Numbered from the stretch's first letter, positions 1 to 9,607 are shown. The stretch: 64,000 bases of DNA from Opitutaceae bacterium (GCA_016794625.1 JAEUGY010000097.1:62001-126000), one strand, 5' to 3'. Program-made: numbers and translations. The notes: a model not told the origin generated them from the letters alone.

Positions 1-1361
1 GCAACCAGGTGCTGTCGGATCGCAGCGACTATGCGAACTCCGAGACCCTGATCGCGTTTGGCGACCTCCGCTACTCGGCCGACAGCGGCCGCACGATCAG
101 CGCCAAGTCCTTGTTCGAATGGATCAAGACCCGCAAGATCTCCAGCTACGGTTTCGCGCACGACTCGGATTCGTTCGCACTGATGGAGAAACTGGTGGTG
201 GAAGAGACGCACACGGTCGGCGGCGTACCGGTGTCACTCCAGTACGGAGCCGACGCGCGCTACACCTACAACAATGACGCCAACGATTTCGGAGTGGAGC
301 CGTTCAACCGCCGCGATATCAGCGCGGACATCATTGTTCCGCAGTCCGTGGTGTTGACGGGACCGCAGGTGAACTGGCCCGCCGGGTATGTCGGTGGCAG
401 CCGTTCGACCCTGGGACAGCTCGGCCTCTTTGGCCAGTTTGCGGCCAAGTTCTCGGACTCCTTCTCGATCTATGGTGGCCTCCGCCTTGAAGGTGCCAGC
501 TTTGAGCTCAAGACCCCGAAGGAATTCGCCGTCCAGGCCCCGACCCGCACGGGTGGAAAGAACTACTGGAGTGCGTCGGTCAATCCGGTGTTCAAGGTCA
601 ACAATCAGGTCAGCATCTACGCCGCGATTCAGCGTGGCACGGTACTGACGCCCGGTCAGACCGGTGGTGTGAACGGCGGCGAGGGTAACTTTGCCGAGAC
701 GCCCTTCTACGAAGGCGGCGTCAAGGTGAACCTGGTGGAGGGGAAACTCTTCGCCTCGCTGGCCGCGTACGAGTTTGAAAAGTCCACCCTCGCGACCTTG
801 CCGATCGGCGGCCTCGACAGCACGCAGTACAAGTCCGAGGGCGTGGAGTTTGAACTCACCTACACGCCGACGAAGAACCTCTCGATCGTGGCCAACTACG
901 GCGAGCAGGAGTCGGTGTACGTGAATTCGTTCCCCTTCGCTACCCGTCCCTTCACGCCGCAGCAAGTCGCGCTGTATTCGGGTTCGATCCAATACGGTCC
1001 CTTCGGCCAGGGGCCGTCGGGCAGCCGGTTTGTCAACAACCGCGAAGGCAAGCGAGCCGGGCTGCCGGAAAAGGGTGGCAACCTCTATGTGGTGTATGAG
1101 TTCGACGGTGGCTTTGGTTTCGGTGTTGGACCGAACTACAAGTCGGCCTTCTGGCTCGACAACGAGCATACCATCCGCCTCCCCCGCGCGCTGGTCTGGA
1201 ACGCCAACCTCTTCTACAAGACGAAGCGCTTTGAGGTGCTGCTGCGCCTGAGCAACTTCACCGATGAGGACTACTTCCTCGGTTCGTCCTTTGCCCCGAC
1301 CATGATCGTGACCAAGGCCAAGCCGTTTGAGGCCAACCTCACGACCACGGTACGGTTCTAA
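1..1361 (+). CDS. TonB-dependent outer-membrane receptor, C-terminal part
   Basis: This is the last 450 or so residues of a TonB-dependent receptor whose start lies before the window; the frame is open from base 3. The product would be an outer-membrane beta-barrel importing an unknown ligand with TonB energy. The sequence shows alternating aromatic/polar strands, a segment reading SIYAAIQRGT that matches ATVQRGT in the receptor at 2609-5104, a receptor-like YFLGSSFAP stretch near the end, and a terminal phenylalanine after TTTVR, the usual outer-membrane assembly signal. A strong terminator follows at 1410. The plug domain and ligand are not visible, so the substrate is unknown. Confidence 0.85.
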   Translation, partial: NQVLSDRSDYANSETLIAFGDLRYSADSGRTISAKSLFEWIKTRKISSYGFAHDSDSFALMEKLVVEETHTVGGVPVSLQYGADARYTYNNDANDFGVEPFNRRDISADIIVPQSVVLTGPQVNWPAGYVGGSRSTLGQLGLFGQFAAKFSDSFSIYGGLRLEGASFELKTPKEFAVQAPTRTGGKNYWSASVNPVFKVNNQVSIYAAIQRGTVLTPGQTGGVNGGEGNFAETPFYEGGVKVNLVEGKLFASLAAYEFEKSTLATLPIGGLDSTQYKSEGVEFELTYTPTKNLSIVANYGEQESVYVNSFPFATRPFTPQQVALYSGSIQYGPFGQGPSGSRFVNNREGKRAGLPEKGGNLYVVYEFDGGFGFGVGPNYKSAFWLDNEHTIRLPRALVWNANLFYKTKRFEVLLRLSNFTDEDYFLGSSFAPTMIVTKAKPFEANLTTTVRF

Positions 1362-1376
1362 GCGAGAATCTCGAGC

Positions 1377-1400
1377 GGAGGCGCCCGGCCGGGCGCCTCC
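1377..1400. repeat. Perfect 24-base palindrome
   Basis: GGAGGCGCCCGG is followed directly by its exact reverse complement. It lies between the receptor stop codon at 1361 and the terminator at 1410. It could form a second 3' hairpin on the transcript or be a protein-binding dyad. Confidence 0.7.
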
Positions 1401-1409
1401 TCCAGCATC

Positions 1410-1435
1410 AAGCCGGGCGCGAGCCCGGCTTTTTT
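1410..1435 (+). terminator. Rho-independent terminator after the receptor gene
   Basis: AAGCCGGGC, a GCGA loop and GCCCGGCTT form a perfect 9-bp stem that runs into a tract of Ts. It sits about 50 bases past the receptor stop codon and is one of the cleanest terminators in the window. Confidence 0.9.
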
Positions 1436-1494
1436 GCGTCGTGTCGGGCCGGAGTGAACGCTGAACGCGGCACGCTCGGCTCGAGCGGACGAGG

Positions 1495-1518
1495 CACGCC
1501 CGCGAGGGGCGGCCCTAC
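1495..1518 (-). repeat. Copy 1 of a dispersed GC-rich intergenic repeat
   Basis: On the minus strand this 24-base stretch (GTAGGGCCGCCCCT core) matches bases 18835-18858 on the plus strand at 22 of 24 positions. Both copies lie in short gaps at or near gene 3' ends. It behaves like a small REP-type element; its function is unknown. Confidence 0.55.
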
Positions 1519-1547
1519 CATGGGGAGGTGACTGTTGAGCGCCGCGG

Positions 1548-2495
1548 TCAGCTCGCGAGCAGGTTGCGGTGGGCGTCGTCGCGGTAGGTGCCGGGACTCT
1601 GGCCGGTGGCCTTGCGAAAGAAGCGTCCGAAGTACGAAGGATCCTGAAAGCGGAGGTGGTAGGCGATTTCGGATACGTTGAGCGACGAGTGGATCAGGAG
1701 CCGCTTCGCCTCCAGCAGGATGCGCTCATGGATGATTTCGCTGGCGGAGTGTCCGGTGGCGCGCCGGAGATCGTCATTGAGATGAGAGCGCGACACCTGC
1801 AGCAGGGTCGCGTAGTCGCCCACCTCGAGCATGGACGGAAAGTGCTCCTCCAGTGCCATACGAAACCGTTGCGCGAGCGTTTCCGAATCCGAAGGAGGGA
1901 AAGCGGCCGCGGGCGCGCGCCTCTGATAGGCCTGACGAATGAGCGTCAATATGATGGTGATGTAGGCCCGCACCAGGTCGTCCCGTCCCGGTGCTGCCTC
2001 CGACGCGTCCTGCCGGAGATGCTGAAACGTGCGGTCCATCCGGGCGCCTTCCTCTTCGTCGAGCGTGAGCACGGGGGTGGGGTGGGTCGCCTGAAGGAAG
2101 GGAAGCCGCCCGAGCAGACCCGGCTGCTCCGCGCTGACGAGAAAGAACTCTCGGGTGAAACTCAGGATTTCGCCCTCCAACGGGTCGACGGTCTGCCACG
2201 CATGAATCTGCCCGGGTGACGTGACCAGAAGCGTCCGATCCTGAACCGGAAAGGTCCGGAAGTCGCTTTGCACCACCCCGCGGCCGACCGGTAGCCAGAT
2301 GATTTCATAGAAATCATGGCGGTGAGGCACATAACGATTGATCCGTTCACTCTGATTCTCGTCAAACCGGAGCAGATGAAAGTGCCCCGGTTTGCGGATG
2401 CCGCTGGTGTAGGCGGACATCGCGTAAAGGGTGACCGGTTCGGAGGGATCTGGCGCGCGTCGGCTGGGAAGAGCGGAGTCCGTGGGGGGGCTCAT
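1548..2495 (-). CDS. AraC-family transcriptional regulator
   Basis: This 315-residue protein has an N-terminal cupin-like sensing domain (about residues 35-150, with PHRHDFYEIIWLP typical of AraC cupins) and a C-terminal double helix-turn-helix of about 100 residues. The second helix-turn-helix carries the classic SEIAYHLRFQDPSYFGRFFR pattern followed by TGQSPGTYR. The start could also be the methionine at 2420, since the first 25 residues are Pro/Ser-rich. It lies just downstream of the TonB receptor on the same strand and probably controls that receptor, and perhaps the uptake operon beyond it, in response to a small ligand. The link to those genes is inferred from position only. Confidence 0.9.
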   Translation of the reverse strand: MSPPTDSALPSRRAPDPSEPVTLYAMSAYTSGIRKPGHFHLLRFDENQSERINRYVPHRHDFYEIIWLPVGRGVVQSDFRTFPVQDRTLLVTSPGQIHAWQTVDPLEGEILSFTREFFLVSAEQPGLLGRLPFLQATHPTPVLTLDEEEGARMDRTFQHLRQDASEAAPGRDDLVRAYITIILTLIRQAYQRRAPAAAFPPSDSETLAQRFRMALEEHFPSMLEVGDYATLLQVSRSHLNDDLRRATGHSASEIIHERILLEAKRLLIHSSLNVSEIAYHLRFQDPSYFGRFFRKATGQSPGTYRDDAHRNLLAS

Positions 2496-2574
2496 GCCAT
2501 GGTTGCTAGCACAACCGGGGCCAAACCTGGCACAGACCCCGGGCGGCGCGGCGGCGCGACCGGTCGACGCAAGG

Positions 2575-2597
2575 AACTCCCTCTGGGCGAGGGAGTT
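2575..2597 (-). terminator. Hairpin after the receptor gene, possible terminator
   Basis: AACTCCCTC and GAGGGAGTT form a 9-bp stem with a five-base loop, just past the stop codon of the minus-strand receptor at 2609. There is no good T-tract, so it may be an mRNA 3' end structure or a weak terminator. Confidence 0.4.
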
Positions 2598-2608
2598 GTC
2601 GGAGCTGG

Positions 2609-5104
2609 CTAGAATTTGTACCGCCAGGCGAGGGAGTAGTGCGCAGGTGTGCCCGGCAGAATCACCGCGTTCGCGGCAAACGCATCATAGGGATGGAAGT
2701 AGCGCTCGCTGAAAAGGTTACGACCCGAGAGCGTAAGATCCCACGACGGCCGGGTGTAGCTGAGCGCCGCATTCCAAAGGGTGAACGCGGGCAGCTTCAG
2801 GGTCTTGTCGGCATTGCCCCAGACCTCGGAGGTGTATGTCGGGCCGCCGCTCAGACTCAGACCGCGACCGAGGGCGACTTGGGCGAAAAGTCCACCGGTC
2901 CAGGCGGGAATGCCGTAGCGGGGACCACCCGGGTTGGGCCGTCCACCGAAGTCAGCGTAGTAGATGCCGGCGTAGCGGACCATGTCCTCGGCGCTGAGTG
3001 GCACGAAGCCGCCGGGAAGACTGGCCGTGCGAAAGTGGTGCTCCTGCCAGGTCGCATGAGCGGTGACGGTGATGGAACGGCTGACCACAACGGTGGACTC
3101 CAGTTCGACCCCCTTGCCGCGCTGAGGAATTGCAGCACCTCCGCGGGAATCAAAGTGCACCAACTCCTGGTGATAGAGAGCGAGACCGGCGAACAGTTTA
3201 TTGTCCCAGGCGGAGGCCTTCAGACCAAACTCCGCCAGGCTGCTTTCCTGGAAATTCGCATCGCCAAGATCGACGGGGCCGGAAACGAAGTAGCCCTGAA
3301 AAGCCGTGCCCCGCTGCACGGTGGCGTAGGTCGTGAGCGCCGGCGTGAGTTTGTAGACGGAACTGACGCTCAGGTTGGTGTAGGAACGCCCACCGCTCGG
3401 CCGTGGACCGCTGTTGAAGTCCGCACCGAGGTCCGACGGCACCGCCCGGTCCCAGGACGCATTGTCCCATCGGGCGGAGAGCAGGAGGCTGAACCGGTCA
3501 CCGAGGTGGATCTCCGGATTGAGAAAGACACCGACCGTCAGCAGCTGTGATTCGAAACTGCCAAACGGATCCCAGTAGTTCACGCCTCCGGAGTCGCGTT
3601 GGTCGCCTGAACGCAGGCGATCATTGCGGGTGGGTCCGGCGGAAAGATCGCGCCGACTGAAGGGTTCCACCGTGAATTCCGTCTTGGCCAGGGCGTCTTC
3701 GTGCCGGACGGAGGCTCCATAGGCCAGGCGCGTGTCGCCCAAGCCGGGAAGCTCCTGCTCTACGAGAAGCTTGTTCTCGACCGTGATGTTTCGTCCGAGT
3801 TCGCCGTAGCCGTAGCTGGATACCTTGTCCCGACGGTAGGCGTCGACCAGGAACTTGTTTGACACCTTGAGGGTGGACGAAGGCTTGGCGACGGCGTCGA
3901 GAAACACCAGGGCCGTGTCGGCGTCCGCGAAGTCCGGCGCGTCCGTGACGATGCGGCTGGCGTCGAGCTTGACCGTGCGGGCGGTGGGATTGTTGATCGC
4001 GCCAAGGTAGCGATACAGGTAGCTGGCGTCGGCGCTCAGTGCGGTCAAGTCGGGACGGAAGCCGGAGGTGACAAAGCCGTTGGTGGCGAGGAACGAGCCA
4101 TCGAAGTTGCCGCGGGTGCCGCCGAACGGCGTGGCCGTTTCCAGAGCCGCCCGGTTGACGAACCCGGGTGATGTATTCACAAATTCAAGCACCTTTCCGC
4201 TGGGCAGGGTCAGGCGCAGGGTGGCGCCCGTAAGGTCGTTGACCGGAGCGCCGGCCAGGTAGTTGCCGTGGTCGATCAGGTCCTGGGTCACCCGGTTCCA
4301 GCCCGGATTCTCCTTGGAGCGGTGACGGTAGTATTCGCCCCCGCCGAACAACGAGATCGTGTCACTCAGCTTCATCTTGAAGGATCCGTAGACCGAGGTG
4401 TAGTCGTTCTTGATTCCCTCGTAAAACGAGTCCGCCTTCTGACCGGTCACCGAAAGCCGGTAAGCGGCCGGTTTTCCAAACGCGAGCAGCGGGCCGCCGA
4501 CATCGAATTGGGCGTTGGCCTCATTGTGCTCGCCGACCGTGACCCGGATCGCGCCCCGCCGCCGGTCAAAGTAGGGAGACTTCGGAATGAAGTTGACGAA
4601 GCCGCCCGGACTCGCGGCGCCGTAGGTGCCCGGGGCTGGACCCCGTACGTAGTCCATGGATTCCAGAGAGCCAAATGAAGTCGGGAAGCCATTGCGATTC
4701 CAGACCCGCTGCATGCCATTGAAGTAGAGACTGGACGAAAGCCCGCGCGTCGTCGGCACGCCGGGAACGCCGTAGTAATTGATCACGGTGGATCCCGGGA
4801 CCAGCGCCGCCAGGTCATAGACGGTCGCCACTCCCCGTTGGGCCAGTGCTTCCGGGGTGATCACCGTGATGGCGCGCGGCGTGTCGACCAGATCCCGGGT
4901 GAACCCGTAGATGGAGTCGACCGGACGCGACGTCGGCATGAGCGTGTTGGAGCGCTCCACCGCGGATTCCGTGGTGATGAAGCGGTCCAGTTGGGCGACC
5001 GGATCGGGCGCTTGGGCGGAGAGCGACGATGAGGTTTCGACCCCGAGGACGAGGACGAAAGCGACAGTGAGGAAGTTGCGGGCGAAGACGGCCGAAGTGT
5101 TCAT
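2609..5104 (-). CDS. TonB-dependent receptor (siderophore-receptor type)
   Basis: This outer-membrane transporter is 831 residues from the methionine at 5104. That start was chosen because it begins a good signal peptide (MNTSAVFARNFLTVAFVLVL ending near SAQA); the upstream in-frame start at 5158 adds residues unlike a leader. The plug domain spans roughly residues 60-170, with DTPRAITVITPEALAQRG and a later MDYVRGPAPGTYGAASPGGFVNFI stretch broken here for length, as in ferrichrome/siderophore receptors. The rest is a 22-strand-type barrel ending in WRYKF. It is downstream of an ABC transporter operon on the same strand, so it may bring that operon's substrate across the outer membrane. Siderophore transport itself is not proven by the sequence. 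Confidence 0.92.
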   Translation of the reverse strand: MNTSAVFARNFLTVAFVLVLGVETSSSLSAQAPDPVAQLDRFITTESAVERSNTLMPTSRPVDSIYGFTRDLVDTPRAITVITPEALAQRGVATVYDLAALVPGSTVINYYGVPGVPTTRGLSSSLYFNGMQRVWNRNGFPTSFGSLESMDYVRGPAPGTYGAASPGGFVNFIPKSPYFDRRRGAIRVTVGEHNEANAQFDVGGPLLAFGKPAAYRLSVTGQKADSFYEGIKNDYTSVYGSFKMKLSDTISLFGGGEYYRHRSKENPGWNRVTQDLIDHGNYLAGAPVNDLTGATLRLTLPSGKVLEFVNTSPGFVNRAALETATPFGGTRGNFDGSFLATNGFVTSGFRPDLTALSADASYLYRYLGAINNPTARTVKLDASRIVTDAPDFADADTALVFLDAVAKPSSTLKVSNKFLVDAYRRDKVSSYGYGELGRNITVENKLLVEQELPGLGDTRLAYGASVRHEDALAKTEFTVEPFSRRDLSAGPTRNDRLRSGDQRDSGGVNYWDPFGSFESQLLTVGVFLNPEIHLGDRFSLLLSARWDNASWDRAVPSDLGADFNSGPRPSGGRSYTNLSVSSVYKLTPALTTYATVQRGTAFQGYFVSGPVDLGDANFQESSLAEFGLKASAWDNKLFAGLALYHQELVHFDSRGGAAIPQRGKGVELESTVVVSRSITVTAHATWQEHHFRTASLPGGFVPLSAEDMVRYAGIYYADFGGRPNPGGPRYGIPAWTGGLFAQVALGRGLSLSGGPTYTSEVWGNADKTLKLPAFTLWNAALSYTRPSWDLTLSGRNLFSERYFHPYDAFAANAVILPGTPAHYSLAWRYKF

Positions 5105-5278
5105 ACAGGGCGGACACGCCGTCGCATGGGCGACCGCGTGCACATCAACGCCCAACATCGGCTTTATCTGATGACAGAGAAGCGAATACAGCTCAAATGG
5201 GGAGAGCTCCTCGCGCCCGGGGCGCGGGTTCCCCTAGGTGCTTTTCTCAGTCGTGGAGGCACCCCGGAACGCCCGGGA

Positions 5279-6319
5279 CTAGGGCGCGTTGGCCAGGGCC
5301 TGCAGATCAGCCGGGAGAAAATCGAACGAGACGGCCTTTTCCAACGGAAGGGGAGCGGATAGCATCTTGAGCTCGACCAGTGACTTCATCTGATCCTCCA
5401 GTCGTTTGCGGGTCAGCAGTCCCGTGCGTTCACCCTGTTCGGGTCGCCCGGAAATAAGCTGGCTCTCGCGCAACGAACGAATGGTGAAGTCCATGAATTC
5501 GCTCGTCATTTTCTCGTTCCGCTCGCCGATCAACTTTTTGCCGGGAGCAGGATCGCCGCCGAGAAAATCGTCCCATCCCCGAATCGAGGCGGCGACAAAG
5601 GCGCGGACGAGGTCCGGCTTTTCCCGCGCCAGTTTGTGGTTGGTGAAGATGATGCGATAGGGATCGTAGCCGGACGTGGCGAGCAGCAGGGTGCGCGGTT
5701 TGCCCCCCGCCTGGGCGACATAGAACGGCTCGTTGGTGACAAAACACTGCTGGATGAACGTCTTGTCCGACATGAACTGAGCGAGCCCGTAGTTGAGGGG
5801 AATGACGTTGAACTTCACCTGGTAACGCGCCTGCACGTAGCTGATCCAGGCGGAGCCGGGCACGGCCATGATGGTGCGGCCGTTGAGGTCGGCGAACGTC
5901 TTCACGGGATCCTCGTCGTGCAGGAGTAGGGCCTGGGGATCGCGCTGCATCAAGGCGCTGACCATGAGCAAAGGAATGCCCTCCGCCACGGCCAGCATGT
6001 GGTCGTCGCTCCGCCCCATGCCAAACTCGGCCTGTCCCGTCGCCACCTTTTGTCCTACGAACGCGCCGGGCCCCCCGGGCAGGATTTCGACGTCGAGACC
6101 CGCCTCGCGATAAAACCCCCGGGCCAGCGCCTGATAGTAGCCCCCATGTTCAGCCTGTGGATACCAGTCTGTCTGGAACCGCACCTTCGTCAGCCCGGTG
6201 CCGCCGGCCCCGGTGGACGGCGCGGGGCCGGACGGACCGCAGGCCGAGAGCAGGAGTGCGAGGACGACGCCGAGACCGGCGAGGACGGAACGAAAGGCAA
6301 AGCGGTGAGACGTGGACAT
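5279..6319 (-). CDS. NMT1/THI5-like ABC transporter substrate-binding lipoprotein
   Basis: This 346-residue periplasmic binding protein begins with a lipoprotein signal (hydrophobic run ending in the lipobox LLSAC, lipidated Cys at about residue 27). The mature part has the NMT1/THI5 pattern: TDWYPQAEHGGYYQALARGF, then GLDVEILPGG, a DLNGRTI hinge and VRAFVAASIRGW near the C-terminus. Relatives bind thiamine pyrimidines, nitrate, taurine or sulfonates. The first motif is closest to the pyrimidine-binding ThiY type, but the ligand cannot be read from sequence. It is the last gene of the operon, 12 bases after the permease stop codon. Confidence 0.93.
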   Translation of the reverse strand: MSTSHRFAFRSVLAGLGVVLALLLSACGPSGPAPSTGAGGTGLTKVRFQTDWYPQAEHGGYYQALARGFYREAGLDVEILPGGPGAFVGQKVATGQAEFGMGRSDDHMLAVAEGIPLLMVSALMQRDPQALLLHDEDPVKTFADLNGRTIMAVPGSAWISYVQARYQVKFNVIPLNYGLAQFMSDKTFIQQCFVTNEPFYVAQAGGKPRTLLLATSGYDPYRIIFTNHKLAREKPDLVRAFVAASIRGWDDFLGGDPAPGKKLIGERNEKMTSEFMDFTIRSLRESQLISGRPEQGERTGLLTRKRLEDQMKSLVELKMLSAPLPLEKAVSFDFLPADLQALANAP

Positions 6320-6331
6320 GGAGAGAACGGT

Positions 6332-7123
6332 TCAGCTGTCGGCGCGACTGTAGGAATCGTGCCACTTGTGCATGCTCAACCAGCTGAGCGCGATGACGGC
6401 CGAGGCGAAGAGAAACCCGAGCGCGCAACTGGTCACCGCGGTGGCAAAAAGCGCGGGCATCTTGAACTGCGAGCTGTAGATGATCGTGAGGAAACCGAGA
6501 CCACCCTGACCGCCGGCGGAGTTGCCGGCGTAGAAATCGCCCACAATCGCCCCGATCGGAGCGAGCGTCGCCGCGATCCGCAGTCCCGTGAAGAAGTAGG
6601 GCAAGGCGGCCGGCACGCGGAGCAGGAAGATCTCCTGGCGCTTCGTCGCTTTGCACATGCGGAACAGGTCGACCAGATTGCGATCGGTGGAGATCAGCCC
6701 CTGCGTGGTGTTCACCACCATGGGGAAAAAGCAGATGAGAAACGTGATGACCGTGACGCTGACCAAACCCGGCCCCGCCCACAGGATCAGAATCGGCGCG
6801 ATCACGATGATCGGAGTCATCTGCATGATCATGAGGTAGGGATACAGGCTCGCCCGCACCAGAGGCGTGAGCGAGAGGATCAGGGCGACCACAAAACTGC
6901 CGCTCACCGCCAGCCCGAAGCCGAGAAATGCGCCGCGCAGGGTGTTCAGGGCGGCGCTCCACAAGGATGGCCCCTGATCATGAAAAGCCTGCAGAATGAG
7001 ATGCGGTTGCGGCAGGAGGAACTTACGTTCGCTCGAAAGCAGGAAATTTGCGAAGTACCACAGCGCGATGAAGAGCACCCCGGTGAACAGCGGCAGAGTG
7101 CGAGTGAGGGCTTGCTTGGACAT
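6332..7123 (-). CDS. ABC transporter permease (NitT/TauT family)
   Basis: This integral membrane subunit of 263 residues has about six transmembrane segments, the first at residues 9-30. The cytoplasmic EAA-type loop is recognisable as KATKRQEIFLLRVPAALPYF followed by TGLRIA; it contacts the ATPase. The methionine at 7123 was chosen because it gives MSKQALTRTLPLF and a normal first helix; the frame upstream only overlaps the ATPase gene. It sits 25 bases after the ATPase stop and 12 bases before the binding-protein gene, so the three form one importer. Confidence 0.93.
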   Translation of the reverse strand: MSKQALTRTLPLFTGVLFIALWYFANFLLSSERKFLLPQPHLILQAFHDQGPSLWSAALNTLRGAFLGFGLAVSGSFVVALILSLTPLVRASLYPYLMIMQMTPIIVIAPILILWAGPGLVSVTVITFLICFFPMVVNTTQGLISTDRNLVDLFRMCKATKRQEIFLLRVPAALPYFFTGLRIAATLAPIGAIVGDFYAGNSAGGQGGLGFLTIIYSSQFKMPALFATAVTSCALGFLFASAVIALSWLSMHKWHDSYSRADS

Positions 7124-7148
7124 GGCAGGATCGGCGGCGACGGTGGAC

Positions 7149-7913
7149 TCAGAGCTGGTTCCGTTCGACGGAGCGCAGCAGTTTGGAGACCTCGGCCACC
7201 AGACTCTGGTAGCGGGCTGACTGTCGGGTTTCCTCCGTGCGTGGGTAGGGCAAATCCACCGCCACTTCCCGGTGGAGACGACCGGGATTGGCGCTGAGCA
7301 CAAAGATCCGATTGGAGAGAAACACCGCCTCGGCGACGGAGTGGGTGACAAAAAAAGCGGTCCAGGCCTTTTGCTCCCGGATCGCCAGCAGCTCCTCGTT
7401 CAAGTGATCGCGCGTCATCTCGTCGAGGGCGCCGAACGGTTCGTCGAGCAGCAGAATCTTGGGCGAAAGCGAAAGGGCCCGGGCGATTGACACCCGCATT
7501 TTCTGGCCGCCGGACAGCTGACGCGGGTAGTACCCCGCCCGTTCCGACAGGCCGACCAGGGCCAGCGATTTGGTGGCCAGATCCGAGCGCCGGTCCGCCC
7601 GGGTCGACCGCAGCCGCAGGGGCACCTCGACATTCTTCTGCACCGTGAGCCAAGGCAGCAGGGTCGGCTCCTGAAAGACGAAGGCCAGTTCCTCCAAGGC
7701 ATTGTCCGGTTCCATGCCATCCACGGCCACGCTGCCGCCGGACAGCGGACTCAAGCCGGAGATCAGTTTGAGGATGGTCGACTTGCCGCAGCCGCTCGGG
7801 CCGATCAGGGCGATGAAATCGCCGCGTTCAGCCGTGAAGCTGATGCGGTCAAGGATGACCGGACCCTCCCCGTAGCGTTTCTCGACCTGCTTGAACTCGA
7901 CAATGGGCGGCAT
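7149..7913 (-). CDS. ABC transporter ATP-binding protein (NitT/TauT family)
   Basis: This 254-residue ATPase powers the importer made with the permease at 6332 and the lipoprotein at 5279. Walker A is GPSGCGKST at about residues 38-46, the signature is LSGGQ, Walker B is ILLLDEPFGALD, and the switch histidine lies in FFVTHSVAEAVF. The start at 7913 (MPPIVEFKQVEKRYG) gives the normal family length of about 250 residues; upstream codons only overlap the hydrolase gene. The hydrolase gene stops 14 bases before this start, which supports a single transcript. Confidence 0.94.
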   Translation of the reverse strand: MPPIVEFKQVEKRYGEGPVILDRISFTAERGDFIALIGPSGCGKSTILKLISGLSPLSGGSVAVDGMEPDNALEELAFVFQEPTLLPWLTVQKNVEVPLRLRSTRADRRSDLATKSLALVGLSERAGYYPRQLSGGQKMRVSIARALSLSPKILLLDEPFGALDEMTRDHLNEELLAIREQKAWTAFFVTHSVAEAVFLSNRIFVLSANPGRLHREVAVDLPYPRTEETRQSARYQSLVAEVSKLLRSVERNQL

Positions 7914-7927
7914 GAGTAGGGACGACG

Positions 7928-9607
7928 TTAGGCGGGAATCACGGGCAAGTGCAACTGAGACGGTTTTGCCCCGTGGTGATAGACCAGCTGCAACGCCCGT
8001 CGAAATTCGGCCGGGCTCGCCAATGAGGTGGGGTCCGCGGGGGTGTTCGGATGGCGGACGAGCAGGGGAAACGCCGAGCTGGCGACGTCGATCCGAATAC
8101 GATCCCCGGCGGCAAACCGCACGGCGATGGGATCCAGTTTCACGTCCACCAGTCCGCGGGAATCCGGGTCCATCGGGCAAGCCCCGAGGCTGAGGAATTG
8201 CGCACGCCCTTCCGGCGTGACCCGGGACAGCCGCACCACCCAGAGCGTGTGGGACGCCGAGGAGGTCACGTGAAGGCGCACACTCGGCGTGCCGGCCACC
8301 ACGAGCGGTGCCGTCTGGGGCGGTGAGGTGTAGACCAGCAGGTTCAGGCTCTGCTGCTGCGCGGCGAGGTCATGGGGACCGAACCCAGCCGATCCGCCCA
8401 GGTTGCCCCCCGGCGCCTGAACGGGCACCTCGGGATCATAGTTGAAAAGGTCGTCCGGACCGGATGCCCCCTCAAGGGCCAGCCGCCCATCGCCGAACCG
8501 CGAGTTGGCCCGACCGTCGCTCTGCAGGTACCAGATCTGGGTCGCTCCGCCGGCGGGTGGCCAGCTCGAGGACTGCCGCCATTGGTTCTCCCCGAGCACA
8601 AAGTAACGACACCCTTGCTCCGGCGGGGCTCCGGCGGGTGTCTCGGCATCAAGCCAGTGGTGGAACCAGCGGGCCATGCGTTCGTCGACATCGGGAATCG
8701 CGGCCGGACCAAGGTCGGCGCCACCCACCAGATTGCCCCAGGGCAAGTGGACCCACGGGCCGGCGAGGAGGACCTGGTTCGGATGCGTCCGGGCCATGGC
8801 CACGTAGCCGTCGACCGAGCCGCGCAGGTACAGGTCGTACCAGCCGCTGAGGTGGAACATCGGAAGATTCAACTCCGCGACCCGCCGCAGGAGATCGAAC
8901 TCCTGCCAGTAGGCGTCGTACGTCGGATGCCGCAGCCAGTCCCGGGCGTAGGCAGGAAGGCCCTCCGCGACCAGCGGCTGGGCGTCGCGAAGGGGAAACT
9001 GCGTCGAGAGCCGTCCGGTCGCGAGGTAACTCTCCTCCAGGGCGGCATAGGCCGGGGAACCGAGGCGACGGGCGTCCTCCCGCAGCATCTGGTTGGCCCA
9101 CGCCATCGTGGTCGAGAGCTGCAGCACCCCCTGGCGGTAGAACCAACCTGAATACAGGTCGAACGCCGTCATGTGGGGCGCCAGGGCGCGCAACGCCGGA
9201 GGCCGGCCGAGGGCCGCGAGCAGCTGCGTCGAGGCCTGGTAGCTGAAGCCGTACATGCCGACCCGCCCGTTGCTGCTCGGCAGGGCGGCCGCCCATTGCA
9301 CGGAGTCGTAGCCATCCTCAATCTCGTTCCGGAAGGCGTAGAACGATCCCGCGCTGTCGCCGCGCCCGCGCACATCCTGGATGACGACCATGAAGCCACG
9401 ACGCGCCCACCAGGTGGGATGCGCGTAAACGACGGTCGAAGCGATGTCCCGGCCGTAAGGCTGACGCATCAGCAGCACCGGCCAGGGCCCCTGGCCGCGG
9501 GGACGGTAGACGTCCGCCACCAGCGCAACCCCGTCGCGGAGCGTGCAGATCTGCGCGGGAAGAAAGTCGACGCCTTCGAAGGCCTGCTGGAGCCCCGTTC
9601 CGATCAT
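7928..9607 (-). CDS. CocE/NonD-family alpha/beta hydrolase
   Basis: This 559-residue enzyme belongs to the X-Pro dipeptidyl-peptidase S15 / cocaine-esterase-like group, which cleaves acyl esters or amides. The N-terminal alpha/beta-hydrolase part contains PVLLMRQPYGRD and the nucleophile elbow YGFSYQAS (a Ser in place of the usual GxSYxG context, with Ala after the Gln). A helical cap follows, then HLSGWYDLYLRGSVDGY, which carries the likely catalytic Asp. The C-terminal third is the jelly-roll domain of this family. There is no signal peptide, so it should be cytoplasmic and act on the imported compound. Its start overlaps the stop codon of the small frame at 9604 in an ATGA. Confidence 0.9.
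   Translation of the reverse strand: MIGTGLQQAFEGVDFLPAQICTLRDGVALVADVYRPRGQGPWPVLLMRQPYGRDIASTVVYAHPTWWARRGFMVVIQDVRGRGDSAGSFYAFRNEIEDGYDSVQWAAALPSSNGRVGMYGFSYQASTQLLAALGRPPALRALAPHMTAFDLYSGWFYRQGVLQLSTTMAWANQMLREDARRLGSPAYAALEESYLATGRLSTQFPLRDAQPLVAEGLPAYARDWLRHPTYDAYWQEFDLLRRVAELNLPMFHLSGWYDLYLRGSVDGYVAMARTHPNQVLLAGPWVHLPWGNLVGGADLGPAAIPDVDERMARWFHHWLDAETPAGAPPEQGCRYFVLGENQWRQSSSWPPAGGATQIWYLQSDGRANSRFGDGRLALEGASGPDDLFNYDPEVPVQAPGGNLGGSAGFGPHDLAAQQQSLNLLVYTSPPQTAPLVVAGTPSVRLHVTSSASHTLWVVRLSRVTPEGRAQFLSLGACPMDPDSRGLVDVKLDPIAVRFAAGDRIRIDVASSAFPLLVRHPNTPADPTSLASPAEFRRALQLVYHHGAKPSQLHLPVIPA

Noticed and set aside
5999..7297. 432-codon plus-strand open frame opposite the ABC permease and binding-protein genes
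   Set aside because: It is an Arg/Glu/Gly-rich mirror of three genes with clear motifs on the minus strand.
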